A DNA stretch of 64,000 nt from Mycobacterium sp. ACS1612. Lineage in GTDB: Bacteria; Actinomycetota; Actinomycetes; Mycobacteriales; Mycobacteriaceae. The stretch is taken from assembly GCF_001667505.1 (NCBI RefSeq), contig NZ_LZHZ01000061.1:162645-226644 (forward strand), read 5' to 3'. Made by a program: the position numbers and the translations under genes. Positions 41,926 to 51,316 of the stretch are shown here, piece after piece. Numbering within the stretch: the stretch's first letter is position 1; each line of letters opens with the position of its first letter. Below the pieces are notes generated by a model. That model made no database searches, was not told the origin of the DNA, and saw only the letters and a list, made by a program, of their open reading frames with translations.

Positions 41926-42612
41926 TCACCCCTCGAGTTTGTAGCCCAGGCCACGCACCGTCACCAGGTGCACCGGGTTCGCGGGGTCGGCCTCGATCTT
42001 GGACCGCAGTCGCTTGACGTGCACGTCGAGGGTCTTGGTGTCCCCCACGTAGTCGGCGCCCCACACCCTGTCGATCAACTGGCCGCGGGTGAGCACCCGG
42101 CCGCTGTTGCGCATCAGATACTCGAGCAAATCGAACTCTTTGAGCGGCAACGTGATTCCCTCGCCGTTGACCGAGACCACGTGCCGCTCGACATCCATCC
42201 GCACTGGCCCGGCCTCGAGAATGCCGTCGCCGACGCTGGATTCGTCGTTGTCGCTGCCGCGGCGCAGCACCGCGCGAATGCGTGCGATCAACTCGCGCGC
42301 CGAGTACGGCTTGGTGACGTAGTCGTCGGCGCCGAGTTCCAGCCCGACCACCTTGTCGATCTCGCTGTCACGAGCCGTCACCATGATTACGGGAACACTT
42401 GAGCGGGAACGCAATTGCTTGCACACGTCGGTGCCGCTCATGCCAGGCAGCATCAGGTCCAACAGGACGATGTCAGCACCCGCACGCTCGAATTCGGCCA
42501 GGGCTGACGGGCCGTCGCCCACCACGGTGGCCTCGAACCCCTCCTTGCGGAGGAGGAAGGCCAGGGGATCGGCCAAGGACTCCTCGTCCTCCACGATCAA
42601 CACGCTGGTCAT
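41926..42612 (-). CDS. regX3: Response regulator RegX3
   Basis: The protein has 228 residues: OmpR family. The receiver has Asp52 (IVLLDLMLPGMSG) and the C-terminal winged helix contains VSVNGEGITLPLKEFDLLEYL and KTLDVHVKRLRSKIE. RegX3 is activated by SenX3 under low phosphate and induces phosphate uptake (pst, phoA) and other genes; it is an established global regulator in mycobacteria. It starts eight bases after senX3, so the two are one transcript. H37Rv carries MIRU repeats in this gap; none are present here. Confidence 0.95.
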   Translation of the reverse strand: MTSVLIVEDEESLADPLAFLLRKEGFEATVVGDGPSALAEFERAGADIVLLDLMLPGMSGTDVCKQLRSRSSVPVIMVTARDSEIDKVVGLELGADDYVTKPYSARELIARIRAVLRRGSDNDESSVGDGILEAGPVRMDVERHVVSVNGEGITLPLKEFDLLEYLMRNSGRVLTRGQLIDRVWGADYVGDTKTLDVHVKRLRSKIEADPANPVHLVTVRGLGYKLEG

Positions 42613-42620
42613 TGTTCTGG

Positions 42621-43808
42621 TCAGTCCTCTCGCTCATCTTCTGTGTCCAGAGCATCATCGCCCTGGGGATAGGCCGGGATCGACAAAGTGAATGTCGATC
42701 CCGTCCCCGGCTGACTCCACAGCCGGATGGATCCGTTGTGATTGGCGGCGACATGTTTGACGATCGCCAGGCCCAGTCCGGTCCCGCCGGTAGCGCGGGA
42801 CCTGGCCTTGTCCACGCGGAAGAACCGCTCGAACACCCGCTCCTGGTCTTCGCGGGCGATGCCGATACCGCGGTCGGTGACGGCGATCTCGACGTTGGGC
42901 CCGCGCGCGCGTCGACTGACGGACACCGACGAACCGTTGGGCGAGTAGGCAATTGCGTTGGACACCAGGTTGGCGATCGCGGTGACAAGCAGTTGCTCGT
43001 CGCCATACACCCGGTAGCCGGTCGGGGCGTCGGTGGTGATGGCGATGTCGGCGTTGTCGGCGGCCACCTTGTAGCGCGAGAGTGCCTCGGCGACAACGCG
43101 ATCGACGTCGACGGCCTCGAGATCGGGTAACCGCTCGCCGCCCTGCAGTCGCGACAGGTCGATCAGCTCCCCCACCATGTTCGCCAGCCGGTTCGATTCG
43201 GTGAGCATCTTCTCGGCGAATCGGCGCACAGTCTCGGGGTCGTCGGCCGACGCCAGCAGCGCCTCGGCGAGCACGCCCATCGCCCCGACCGGCGTCTTGA
43301 GTTCGTGGCTGACATTCGCGACGAAATCCCTGCGGGTCGCCTCCATGCGGGCATGCTCGGATTGATCGTCGACGTAGACGACCGCGAACCGGCGATCCTG
43401 GTCGGTCAGCAGCTGGACGTGCCCGCGGACCGACAGCCCGGACCTGCCGGGGTTGGGGGTCTTGGGCGGTGACAGGTCGACGTCGCCGGACTCGCCGGAC
43501 CTCAGTGTGCGCTCGGCGGCCTGCCAGGCCTGCTCGTCGAGCCGCCGGTCCTTGACCAGCCCCAACAACTCGGCCCGGTGATTGGTGTAGACGACGTCAC
43601 GGTAGCTGTCGACCACTGCGATGCCCATCGGCGAACCCGACACGATGTGCTCGAGCATTTGAGAGACGGTGATACCGGACTGCTCGGCCTGCTTCCGGCG
43701 GCGTCGGTCGAGGATGCGGGGAGCCAATCCCGCTCCGAAGCCGACACCGATCAGCAGTGCGAGCAGCGCCACGGCCCCCACGAGTAGGAGCGCCGATACC
43801 ACACTCAC
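42621..43808 (-). CDS. senX3: Sensor histidine kinase SenX3
   Basis: The protein has 395 residues. Two membrane segments near the N-terminus (about 5-27) are followed by a PAS-like region at 45-150 (MLEHIVSGSPMGIAVVDSYRD) and the HisKA helix with His168 (FVANVSHELKTPVGAM). The ATPase has VSNAIAYSPNG, DRGIGIA and TGGTGLGLAIVKH. In mycobacteria it senses phosphate limitation, through PstB/PhoU rather than a large external domain, and phosphorylates RegX3. PHO-box-like repeats lie just upstream. Confidence 0.95.
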   Translation of the reverse strand: MSVVSALLLVGAVALLALLIGVGFGAGLAPRILDRRRRKQAEQSGITVSQMLEHIVSGSPMGIAVVDSYRDVVYTNHRAELLGLVKDRRLDEQAWQAAERTLRSGESGDVDLSPPKTPNPGRSGLSVRGHVQLLTDQDRRFAVVYVDDQSEHARMEATRRDFVANVSHELKTPVGAMGVLAEALLASADDPETVRRFAEKMLTESNRLANMVGELIDLSRLQGGERLPDLEAVDVDRVVAEALSRYKVAADNADIAITTDAPTGYRVYGDEQLLVTAIANLVSNAIAYSPNGSSVSVSRRARGPNVEIAVTDRGIGIAREDQERVFERFFRVDKARSRATGGTGLGLAIVKHVAANHNGSIRLWSQPGTGSTFTLSIPAYPQGDDALDTEDERED

Positions 43809-43822
43809 GCGAAAATCGTACG

Positions 43823-43922
43823 CATCCGGTGAACGTCATCCCAGCAGCGTGCGGCCAAATCGGGACATGTCACACCGCGAATCGCAGGAGTTCGGTAGCC
43901 GTTCACCCGGAGTTTGCCGTGC
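43823..43922. promoter_or_regulatory. PHO-box-like (candidate RegX3) sites upstream of senX3
   Basis: On the plus strand three adjacent 11-base units lie at 43890-43900 (GTTCGGTAGCC), 43901-43911 (GTTCACCCGGA) and 43912-43922 (GTTTGCCGTGC). On the minus strand GTTCACCGGAT lies at 43823-43833, 15-25 bases from the senX3 start. The 11-base periodicity with GTTCACC cores is that of actinobacterial PHO boxes, bound by PhoP/RegX3-type regulators. Autoregulation of senX3-regX3 by RegX3 is established in mycobacteria, so these are strong candidates. Confidence 0.5.
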
Positions 43923-43929
43923 GGCGGGC

Positions 43930-44685
43930 TTACTTGGCGCCCTGCGCGGCGACCGCGGCCGCACCGGCCGCCGCGGCCTCGGGGTCCAGGTACTCCCCGC
44001 CGATGACCGTGGGTTTGAGCTCGCCGTCGAGGTCGTAACGGAGCGGAATCCCAGTCGGGATGTTCAGCCCGACGACCTCCTCGTCGGACATGCCGTCGAG
44101 GTATTTCACCAGCGCCCGCAGCGAATTGCCGTGCGCGGCGATCAGCACGGTCTTACCCGCCCGCAGGTCGGGCACGATCGTGCTCTCGTAGTACGGCACG
44201 AACCGCTCGACGACGTCCTTCAGACATTCGGTCAGCGGCCCGCCGTTGATGTCGGCGTAGCGGGCGTCGGTGTCCTGGCTGTACGTGCTGCCCGGTTCGA
44301 TCGGCGGCGGCGGGGTGTCATAGCTGCGTCGCCACGCCATGAACTGCTCTTCGCCGTACTTTTCCTTGGTCTCGGCCTTGTTCAGGCCCTGCAGCGCGCC
44401 GTAGTGGCGTTCGTTGAGTCGCCAGTCGCGGTGCACCGGGATCCAGTGCCGGTCGGCAGCGTCCAGCGCCAGGTTGGCGGTGGTGATGGCCCGCCGCAGC
44501 AGCGAGGTGTACAGCACGTCGGGTTGGCGGTTCAACGCCTTGATCAACTCGCCGGCGCGGACGGCCTCGGCCCTGCCCTTGTCGGTGAGGTCGACGTCGA
44601 CCCACCCGGTGAACAGGTTCTTCTCGTTCCAGTCACTTTCGCCGTGGCGGAGCAGGATCAAGGTTGCCGAGGAATCTGAAGCCAT
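43930..44685 (-). CDS. gpm1: 2,3-bisphosphoglycerate-dependent phosphoglycerate mutase
   Basis: The protein has 251 residues. The catalytic motif LLRHGESDWN contains His14, followed by LFTGWVDVDLTDKG, and the second His lies in AHGNSLRALVKYL. It interconverts 3- and 2-phosphoglycerate in glycolysis and gluconeogenesis. Length and sequence fit GpmA rather than the small phosphatases of the same superfamily such as the one at 13562-14170. It precedes senX3 by 121 bases and follows the YbjN gene by 66. Confidence 0.94.
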   Translation of the reverse strand: MASDSSATLILLRHGESDWNEKNLFTGWVDVDLTDKGRAEAVRAGELIKALNRQPDVLYTSLLRRAITTANLALDAADRHWIPVHRDWRLNERHYGALQGLNKAETKEKYGEEQFMAWRRSYDTPPPPIEPGSTYSQDTDARYADINGGPLTECLKDVVERFVPYYESTIVPDLRAGKTVLIAAHGNSLRALVKYLDGMSDEEVVGLNIPTGIPLRYDLDGELKPTVIGGEYLDPEAAAAGAAAVAAQGAK

Positions 44686-44751
44686 GGGGGAAGACTATCC
44701 CGGCATCGGCGTCGGCCTCTGCCCATGCTGGGATCGGTTCGGGGGTGGGGG

Positions 44752-45255
44752 TCAGTCCTCGTCGATGAGGTGCTCGAACGCCCGCAGATTCTTCAGCGAC
44801 TCCCCGCGCTTCACCCGCCACTCCCACTCTTTCTGGATCGACGAGCGAAAACCCAACTCCAGCAACGTGTTGAAGTCCGAGTCGACGGCCTCGAGCACCT
44901 GCCCGAACACCCGGTCGATCTCGTCGGGAGTCACCGAGGCCAGCGATATCCGGCCGACCAGATAGATGTCGCCGACGTTGTCCAGCGTGTAAGCCACGCC
45001 GTAGAGCCTGCGGTTGCGCTTGAGCAGGAAGCGGTAGACGCCCTCGTGGTTCTCGTCGGGCTTGCGGCAGACGAACGCTTCCACCCGCACCGAGTGCTCA
45101 CCGATGGACAGGATGGTGTTGGTCTTCAGCCGACGCTCACCCGGCAACTCGACGATGATGCCCGGCAGGCCACCGTGTGCCCCCTCGTGGCGGGTGCAGA
45201 CCAGGCCGTGTTCCTTACAGGTGTCCTCGATGACCTTCGCGACGTCGGTCGTCAC
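44752..45255 (-). CDS. YbjN-domain protein
   Basis: The protein has 167 residues; the GTG overlaps the mshA stop (GTGA). It matches the YbjN / type III secretion chaperone-like fold (GEHSVRVEAFVCRKPDENHEGVYRFLLKRN, then YLVGRISLASVTPDEIDRVFG). YbjN proteins have been linked to stress tolerance and cell envelope changes by overexpression in E. coli; the mycobacterial role (Rv0487) is not known. Coupling with mshA is conserved in mycobacteria. Confidence 0.85.
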   Translation of the reverse strand: MTTDVAKVIEDTCKEHGLVCTRHEGAHGGLPGIIVELPGERRLKTNTILSIGEHSVRVEAFVCRKPDENHEGVYRFLLKRNRRLYGVAYTLDNVGDIYLVGRISLASVTPDEIDRVFGQVLEAVDSDFNTLLELGFRSSIQKEWEWRVKRGESLKNLRAFEHLIDED

Positions 45256-46562
45256 GCCCTGACCCCGCGCCGCATCGAGAACCGCCTGCCGTTACGCCGC
45301 GCTGTCACATCTGGCAACCGGTGCTTGGCGCGATAGTCGGCGATGGCGTGGCCATAACTGGCCAGCAGCGCATCGACGGTGTGCGCCCAGGAGAACGTCG
45401 CGGCATGCTCGACGGCTGCGCGACTCATGGTGTGCGGGCCGCGCTTGAACACCGCGTCCAGCGCCTGCGCCCAGTCGTCGACGTCGTGCCCGTCGACGAG
45501 CGCGCCGGTGACACCGTCGCGCACCGCCACCGGCAACCCGCCGACCGCGGCGGCCACCACCGGCGTACCGCAGGCCTGGGCCTCGACGGCGACCAGCCCG
45601 AAGGACTCCGAGTAGCTCGGCACGCCGACGATGTCGGCGGCGCGAAACACCTCGACGAGTTGCTCGCGGGACTGCGGCGGCAGGAACGTCACGCGCTCAG
45701 CGATACCCAGTTCGTCGGCCAGTCGAACCAGCCCGTCGGGGGCCGCCAACCCGCTGCCAGACGGTCCGCCCGCCACCAGGACCCGCACGCCGGGCAGCTT
45801 GGCGGCCGCGCGCAGCAGCACATCGGGCGCCTTGAGCGGCTGGATGCGGCCGACGAACGCGAGCACCTGCTCGCCTGGGTCGAGTCCGAGCGCTTTGCGC
45901 GCGGCCAGCTTGTCGCCCGGTGTGAACATCTCCAGGTCGACGCCCGGATGCACCACGTCGATGCGGGCCGGGTCGGCGTTGTGCAGCGAAACCAATTGCT
46001 GCGCTTCGTGTCCGGTGTTGACGATCAGCCGGTCCGCCTCGTCGACCACCTGCTGCTCGCCGACGGCGCGCAGCGGCGGCTCGGGTGAGTCGCCGTCGGC
46101 GAGCGCGGCGTTCTTCACCGCGGCCAGCGTGTGCGCGGTGTGCACCAGCGGCACCGCCCAGCGGTCGCGGGCCAGCCAGCCGACCTGCCCCGACAGCCAG
46201 TAGTGCGAATGCACGATGTCGTAGTAGCCCGGCTCGTGGGTGGCCTCCGCGCGCAATACACTCGCGGTGAACGCGCACAGCTGCGTGGGCAGGTCGTACT
46301 TGTCCAAACCTTCGAACGGCCCGGCCACCACGTTGCGCACCAGCACACCGGGCGCCACCCGCACTACCGGCTGATCGGCCGATGAGGTCGCCCTGGTGAA
46401 GATCTCCACCTCGACGCCGCGGCGCGCCATCTGCAGCGCGCTCTGCAGCACGTAGACGTTCATGCCGCCGGCATCACCGGTGCCCGGCTGGGCCAGCGGG
46501 GAGGTGTGCACCGAGAGCACGGCGACGCGGTGTGGCAGATCCGGAGCTAGGCGCACACACAC
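45252..46562 (-). CDS. mshA: Mycothiol glycosyltransferase MshA
   Basis: The protein has about 436 residues from the GTG at 46562; a GTG two codons on is as good, and the frame stays open to 46622 without homology. It links N-acetylglucosamine to 1L-myo-inositol 3-phosphate, the first step of mycothiol synthesis. Landmarks: SVHTSPLAQPGTGDAGGMNV at the start, DIVHSHYWLSGQVGWLAR, IVNTGHEAQQL, FVGRIQPLKAPDVLL and the GT4 Glu motif VPSYSESFGLVAVEAQACGTPV. The fold is GT-B. The first 35 residues differ from the longer M. tuberculosis protein. A large inverted repeat lies 50-107 bases upstream of the start. Confidence 0.94.
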   Translation of the reverse strand: MCVRLAPDLPHRVAVLSVHTSPLAQPGTGDAGGMNVYVLQSALQMARRGVEVEIFTRATSSADQPVVRVAPGVLVRNVVAGPFEGLDKYDLPTQLCAFTASVLRAEATHEPGYYDIVHSHYWLSGQVGWLARDRWAVPLVHTAHTLAAVKNAALADGDSPEPPLRAVGEQQVVDEADRLIVNTGHEAQQLVSLHNADPARIDVVHPGVDLEMFTPGDKLAARKALGLDPGEQVLAFVGRIQPLKAPDVLLRAAAKLPGVRVLVAGGPSGSGLAAPDGLVRLADELGIAERVTFLPPQSREQLVEVFRAADIVGVPSYSESFGLVAVEAQACGTPVVAAAVGGLPVAVRDGVTGALVDGHDVDDWAQALDAVFKRGPHTMSRAAVEHAATFSWAHTVDALLASYGHAIADYRAKHRLPDVTARRNGRRFSMRRGVRA

Positions 46563-46612
46563 ATGTCTACACCTGCATTCGACGCACGCCTCGAGCGCGG
46601 GCCATAGTCCCG

Positions 46613-46669
46613 CGAAATGCACGTTTTGTCCGGTCCTACTCGCCCTTTGTCGACAAAAAGTGCATTTCG
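46613..46669. repeat. 18-bp inverted repeat between the ROK gene and mshA
   Basis: CGAAATGCACGTTTTGTC (46613-46630) faces GACAAAAAGTGCATTTCG (46652-46669), complementary at 17 of 18 positions, with a 21-base spacer. In the direction of transcription it lies after the ROK gene stop (46704) and 50 bases before the mshA start. It could be a terminator for the ROK gene, an operator or leader structure for mshA, or a copy of a dispersed palindromic element. There is no U-run typical of an intrinsic terminator. Confidence 0.7.
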
Positions 46670-46703
46670 GCGCGCATCCGAACGCCAGAGCTACGCGGTG
46701 AAA

Positions 46704-47978
46704 TCAGGCGGACCGGCGGCTCTGCGCGCGGCGCATGGCGCCGATCGGGTCGGCGTACAGCCCGCCCAGCGACACCACGCCCGCGCCCGCTTCCTGCACC
46801 CGATTGCCGAATGCGGTGATCCGGATATCGCGGGCAGGCAGCACGGACCGCTCGGCGTAGGCCGCCTCGACCAGGCTCATGCCCTCGGGGTACTCGGTGA
46901 ACGCCTGGCCGCCGACCACTAGGTCGTCGGGGTTGAGCATGTCGCGCAACAGCGCCACGGCCTCGCCGAGCACGCGGGCCCGCTCAGCCAGCAACGCGCG
47001 CGCCTGCTCGTTGCCCTGCCGGGCGGCCTTCGTCACGGCGGTCACCGTCGACGACGGTCCCTCGGCGGGGACGATGCGTGCCTTGCGAGCCGCGACGAGC
47101 ACCGCTTCGTCGCTCACCGTCGACTCCAATTGCCCTGTGCCGCCAAGTAGTTCGGAGTGCGCGGGCAGACCGGCGATGGTGCCGGGGCCGCTGGTCGGCG
47201 AGTGCACCCGACCGCCGATCGACAGCGCATAGCCGACCGTCTCGCGGGCGTAGACGTAGAGACTGGTTGTCGATGGCGTGGGCTGGCGGCGCACCCCGAG
47301 CAACAACTCGGCACCGGCCATCGCGTCGACGTGGGATGCGACTGACACGGGCAGGCCTAGCGTCTCGGCCAGCACGGGGCCGACCGGGGCCTCGGTCCAG
47401 CCGAGCCGCGGGTGGTCGAGATATCCGGTGGCGCCGTCGACGACGCCGCCCGCGGCGACACCCACCCACAGCGGGCGCCTGCGGTGCCAGCGGCTCAGAT
47501 AGCGGCGCGCACTGGTCGCCAGCGACGCCAACGCCGCGGTTTGCGTACCGCGCGGGGTCGGTGTCTCCACCGCGTCCAGCGTGCGGCCGAACAGATCGGT
47601 GGCCACGATGCTGGTGGTCCGCGCGCCGATGTGGATGCCGAGCGTCAGGAACGGCTCGTGGTTGACCTCGACGGGCACGCGGGGCCTGCCGATCGCCCCG
47701 GAGACCGCGAGATCCGCCCGCTCGCGCAGCACACCGGCGTCCAACAGCGCCGTCACTTGGCGGTTCACCGTCGCGATCGACAGCTGGGTGACCTGGGCGA
47801 TGACGTCGCGGGCGATCGGCCCGCGCAGGCGCGCTGCGCTGAACACCGAGGCGGCCGCGGCGTCCGCGACCTTCAACGAGGGTGCGATCACATGCGGCCG
47901 CGCCAATAGCGCCCGCTTGGTGTGGGCGACGGAAACGGCGGCGGTCGGCTGACGGAGGGTGGTGGCGGAAGTACGCAC
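46704..47978 (-). CDS. ROK-family (NagC/Mlc-like) transcriptional regulator
   Basis: The protein has 424 residues from the GTG at 47978, chosen because AAAGGA lies eight bases upstream; a GTG 42 bases earlier lacks such a site. An N-terminal winged HTH (about 35-90: RGPIARDVIAQVTQLSIATVNRQVTALLDAG) precedes the ROK domain (LTLGIHIGARTTSIVATDLFG, LWVGVAAGGVVDG). The zinc-binding CxCGxxGCxE of true ROK proteins is missing: the corresponding text is AHSELLGGTGQLES, so zinc and sugar kinase activity are unlikely. H37Rv Rv0485, at this place, was reported to act on PE13/PPE18. An inverted repeat at 48139-48167 may be its operator. Confidence 0.85.
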   Translation of the reverse strand: MRTSATTLRQPTAAVSVAHTKRALLARPHVIAPSLKVADAAAASVFSAARLRGPIARDVIAQVTQLSIATVNRQVTALLDAGVLRERADLAVSGAIGRPRVPVEVNHEPFLTLGIHIGARTTSIVATDLFGRTLDAVETPTPRGTQTAALASLATSARRYLSRWHRRRPLWVGVAAGGVVDGATGYLDHPRLGWTEAPVGPVLAETLGLPVSVASHVDAMAGAELLLGVRRQPTPSTTSLYVYARETVGYALSIGGRVHSPTSGPGTIAGLPAHSELLGGTGQLESTVSDEAVLVAARKARIVPAEGPSSTVTAVTKAARQGNEQARALLAERARVLGEAVALLRDMLNPDDLVVGGQAFTEYPEGMSLVEAAYAERSVLPARDIRITAFGNRVQEAGAGVVSLGGLYADPIGAMRRAQSRRSA

Positions 47979-48138
47979 GAATCTGTCCTTTGTCGAAGTC
48001 GGCTGGTGGGTGCGGGCCACACCTGGCGACTCAGCGGGACAGAAAGAAGTCCGGGATCAGTCAGGCGCGGCGAGAAGCGCGACAACAACAACAACAGCGC
48101 CGTGCGGCGACTGCGGTCTGACTGTTCATGGACACACG

Positions 48139-48167
48139 CTGAACTTAGCACGCCAACTAAAGTTGAG
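48139..48167. promoter_or_regulatory. Candidate operator in the ROK/SDR divergent promoter
   Basis: CTGAACTTAG (48139-48148) and CTAAAGTTGAG (48157-48167) form an imperfect inverted repeat with an eight-base spacer. It ends three bases before the ATG of the SDR gene and lies about 160 bases upstream of the ROK start, so it could control both. The AACTT...AAGTT half-sites resemble AT-containing operators of ROK regulators in general terms; the match is not specific. Confidence 0.35.
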
Positions 48168-48170
48168 CAG

Positions 48171-48935
48171 ATGACGACACCAACAGCTGACGGACGGGTC
48201 GCGGTGGTCACCGGCGCCAGCTCCGGCATCGGCGAAGCGACCGCGAAAACGCTTGCAGCACAAGGCTTTCACGTCGTCTGCGTGGCCCGACGGGAAGGGC
48301 CGATCAAGGCTCTCGCGGACGAGATCGGCGGCACCGCAATTGTGGCGGACGTCACGTCCGATGCCGACGTATCCGCGCTGGCTGCAGCGCTGGACCGGGT
48401 CGACGTGCTGGTCAACAACGCAGGCGGCGCCCGCGGACTGGACCCGGTGGCCGAGGCCGAGCTGGACAACTGGCGGTGGATGTGGGAGGCCAACGTGCTG
48501 GGCACGCTGCGGGTCACCCGCGCGCTGCTGCCCAAGCTGATCGACTCCGGCGACGGCCTGATCGTCACGGTCACCTCGATCGCAGCGGTCGAGATCTACG
48601 ACGGCGGCGCCGGCTACACCTCGGCCAAGCACGCCCAAGGCGTGCTGCACCGCACGCTGCGCAGCGAGCTACTCGGAAAACCGGTGCGGCTCACCGAAGT
48701 TGCACCAGGAATGGTGAAGACCGACTTCTCGCTGCGCCGATTCGGCGGCGACGAGGAACGCGCCGCCAAGGTCTACGAGGGCGTCACGCCACTGGTGGCC
48801 GAGGACATCGCCGACGTGATCGGGTTCGTGGCGTCACGCCCGTCGCATGTCGACCTGGATCTCATCGTGATCAGGCCGCGCGATCAGGTCAGCGGGGCCA
48901 GCGGGTCACGCTTCAACCGCAGGTTGAAGGACTAG
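48171..48935 (+). CDS. Short-chain dehydrogenase/reductase
   Basis: The protein has 254 residues from the ATG at 48171. It has the classical SDR motifs: VTGASSGIGEATAKTL (TGxxxGxG), VLVNNAGG, catalytic Ser in VTVTSIAAVEI and YTSAKHA (YxxxK). The Rossmann start and the length are canonical, and it is cytoplasmic. It resembles serine/3-hydroxy acid dehydrogenases of the YdfG type (SLRRFGGDEERAAKVYEGV); the substrate is unproven. It is divergent from the ROK gene and convergent with lprQ. Equivalent to Rv0484c. Confidence 0.9.
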   Translation: MTTPTADGRVAVVTGASSGIGEATAKTLAAQGFHVVCVARREGPIKALADEIGGTAIVADVTSDADVSALAAALDRVDVLVNNAGGARGLDPVAEAELDNWRWMWEANVLGTLRVTRALLPKLIDSGDGLIVTVTSIAAVEIYDGGAGYTSAKHAQGVLHRTLRSELLGKPVRLTEVAPGMVKTDFSLRRFGGDEERAAKVYEGVTPLVAEDIADVIGFVASRPSHVDLDLIVIRPRDQVSGASGSRFNRRLKD

Positions 48936-48938
48936 CAC

Positions 48939-50228
48939 CTAACCGCCAGGCTGGCCGTTGACCGGTTGAGGCGCGTCCGTCGGCGTCGCGGGCGCGGTGC
49001 TGGGAATCTGCGACGGCGAGGCCTGCGGCGACAGCGCCGACATCGCCACCCACTGGTCCCACGGCACCGCCCAGTCCCACAGGTCGCCGTCGGCGTACGA
49101 CAGCTCGATCGACGTGCCGGTGACCTCGACGGGATCGCCGTAGATCGCACTCTGGAAGTACTGCTCGGCGTCAGACGTCGACAGGTTGATGCACCCGTTG
49201 GTGACGTTGCTGTTGCCCTGCGCACCGGAACTGGCCGGGTTGGCGTGGATGAACTCGCCGTTGTTGGAGATCCGCACCGCCCAGCGCTCGTGGGCGTTGG
49301 AGTAGCCGGCGGCCGGGTTGGACATGTAGAAGTCTTCGTACTTCTCGGTGACGACGTGGACGCCGCTGCGGGTGATGTTGCGCGGCAGATCGCCCTCGCC
49401 GTAACTGCACGGGAAGTCCATGATCACCGCGCCGGAGCCGTCGAGCACCTGGATGCGGTGCGACGACGCTTCGGCCTTGACCACCTGGCGGCGGCCGATC
49501 TGGACGTTCAGGGTGATGTCCTGCGCGCCGTAGGCGTCGTCACCGAAGTCGACGCCGTAGAGCCTGGCGTCGACGCTGACCTTGGTGCCTGGCGGGTAGT
49601 AGTCCTTGGTGCGGTAGTGCACCCGCGAACCGCCCACCTCGTCGGGCAGCCACGCCCAACTGCCCTCCACGGGCGGATCGGTGGTGACCTTCAGCGCCTT
49701 TTCGACCGACGCCTTGTCGCTGATGGATGCGTCGAACTGGATGATGATCGGGGCGGCAACCCCGACCGTCTGGCCATCGGCGAGCTGGAATTGGCCGTTG
49801 ACCTGTTTGGTCGGGTTGATCGTCGTGAAGTTGCCCTGCACCGGGACGGCCTTGCCGTCGTGGCCGACGACCGAGCCGGCCCAGGTGTAGGAGGCGCCGT
49901 AGCCGAGCGGTTCGGTGACGGTGAAGCTGGTGCGGTCGCGGTTGAGCGCCCCGGCCACCACCTTGCCGTCGGCGTTGGTCAGCGCGACCTTCTGAAACCA
50001 TCCGTCCTTGACGTCGACGCGCACCGGTCCGACCGGTTTGACGTCGGTGGCCGCATTGTCGGGCTGATAGCTGATGGACGGCGCGGGCAGCTGGGCAGGA
50101 CCTTCTGCGGTACCTTTGCTGATTTTGCTGCCGCAGGCAGCCAACGCGCCCGGCGCGACGACTCCGACCGCGAGGGCGGTCAGGATGCGCCGCCTGTTCA
50201 GCTGGGGCACGGAATCGGCTGGGCTCAC
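48939..50228 (-). CDS. lprQ: L,D-transpeptidase lipoprotein (LprQ, LdtMt5-like)
   Basis: The protein has 429 residues starting at a GTG. A lipoprotein signal follows a basic RRR stretch: LTALAVGVVAPGALAAC, with the lipidated Cys near 32. Two Ig-like domains (about 55-250) precede the YkuD catalytic domain. The active site reads HANPASSGAQGNSNVTNGCINLS, with His, Cys and the Asn/Leu pair in place of the common SHGC(V/I)R. The protein makes 3-3 cross-links in peptidoglycan or attaches proteins to it, outside the membrane. It is the neighbour of murB (15 bases), another peptidoglycan gene. Confidence 0.93.
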   Translation of the reverse strand: MSPADSVPQLNRRRILTALAVGVVAPGALAACGSKISKGTAEGPAQLPAPSISYQPDNAATDVKPVGPVRVDVKDGWFQKVALTNADGKVVAGALNRDRTSFTVTEPLGYGASYTWAGSVVGHDGKAVPVQGNFTTINPTKQVNGQFQLADGQTVGVAAPIIIQFDASISDKASVEKALKVTTDPPVEGSWAWLPDEVGGSRVHYRTKDYYPPGTKVSVDARLYGVDFGDDAYGAQDITLNVQIGRRQVVKAEASSHRIQVLDGSGAVIMDFPCSYGEGDLPRNITRSGVHVVTEKYEDFYMSNPAAGYSNAHERWAVRISNNGEFIHANPASSGAQGNSNVTNGCINLSTSDAEQYFQSAIYGDPVEVTGTSIELSYADGDLWDWAVPWDQWVAMSALSPQASPSQIPSTAPATPTDAPQPVNGQPGG

Positions 50229-50243
50229 GTGGATCCAGGGTAC

Positions 50244-51290
<1,047 letters not shown>

Positions 51291-51316
51291 GGGCGGTAAC
51301 GGTAGCCTGACCAGCT

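Noticed and set aside
42613..42620. MIRU-type repeats between senX3 and regX3 as in M. tuberculosis
   Set aside because: The gap is only eight bases; no repeat can be present.
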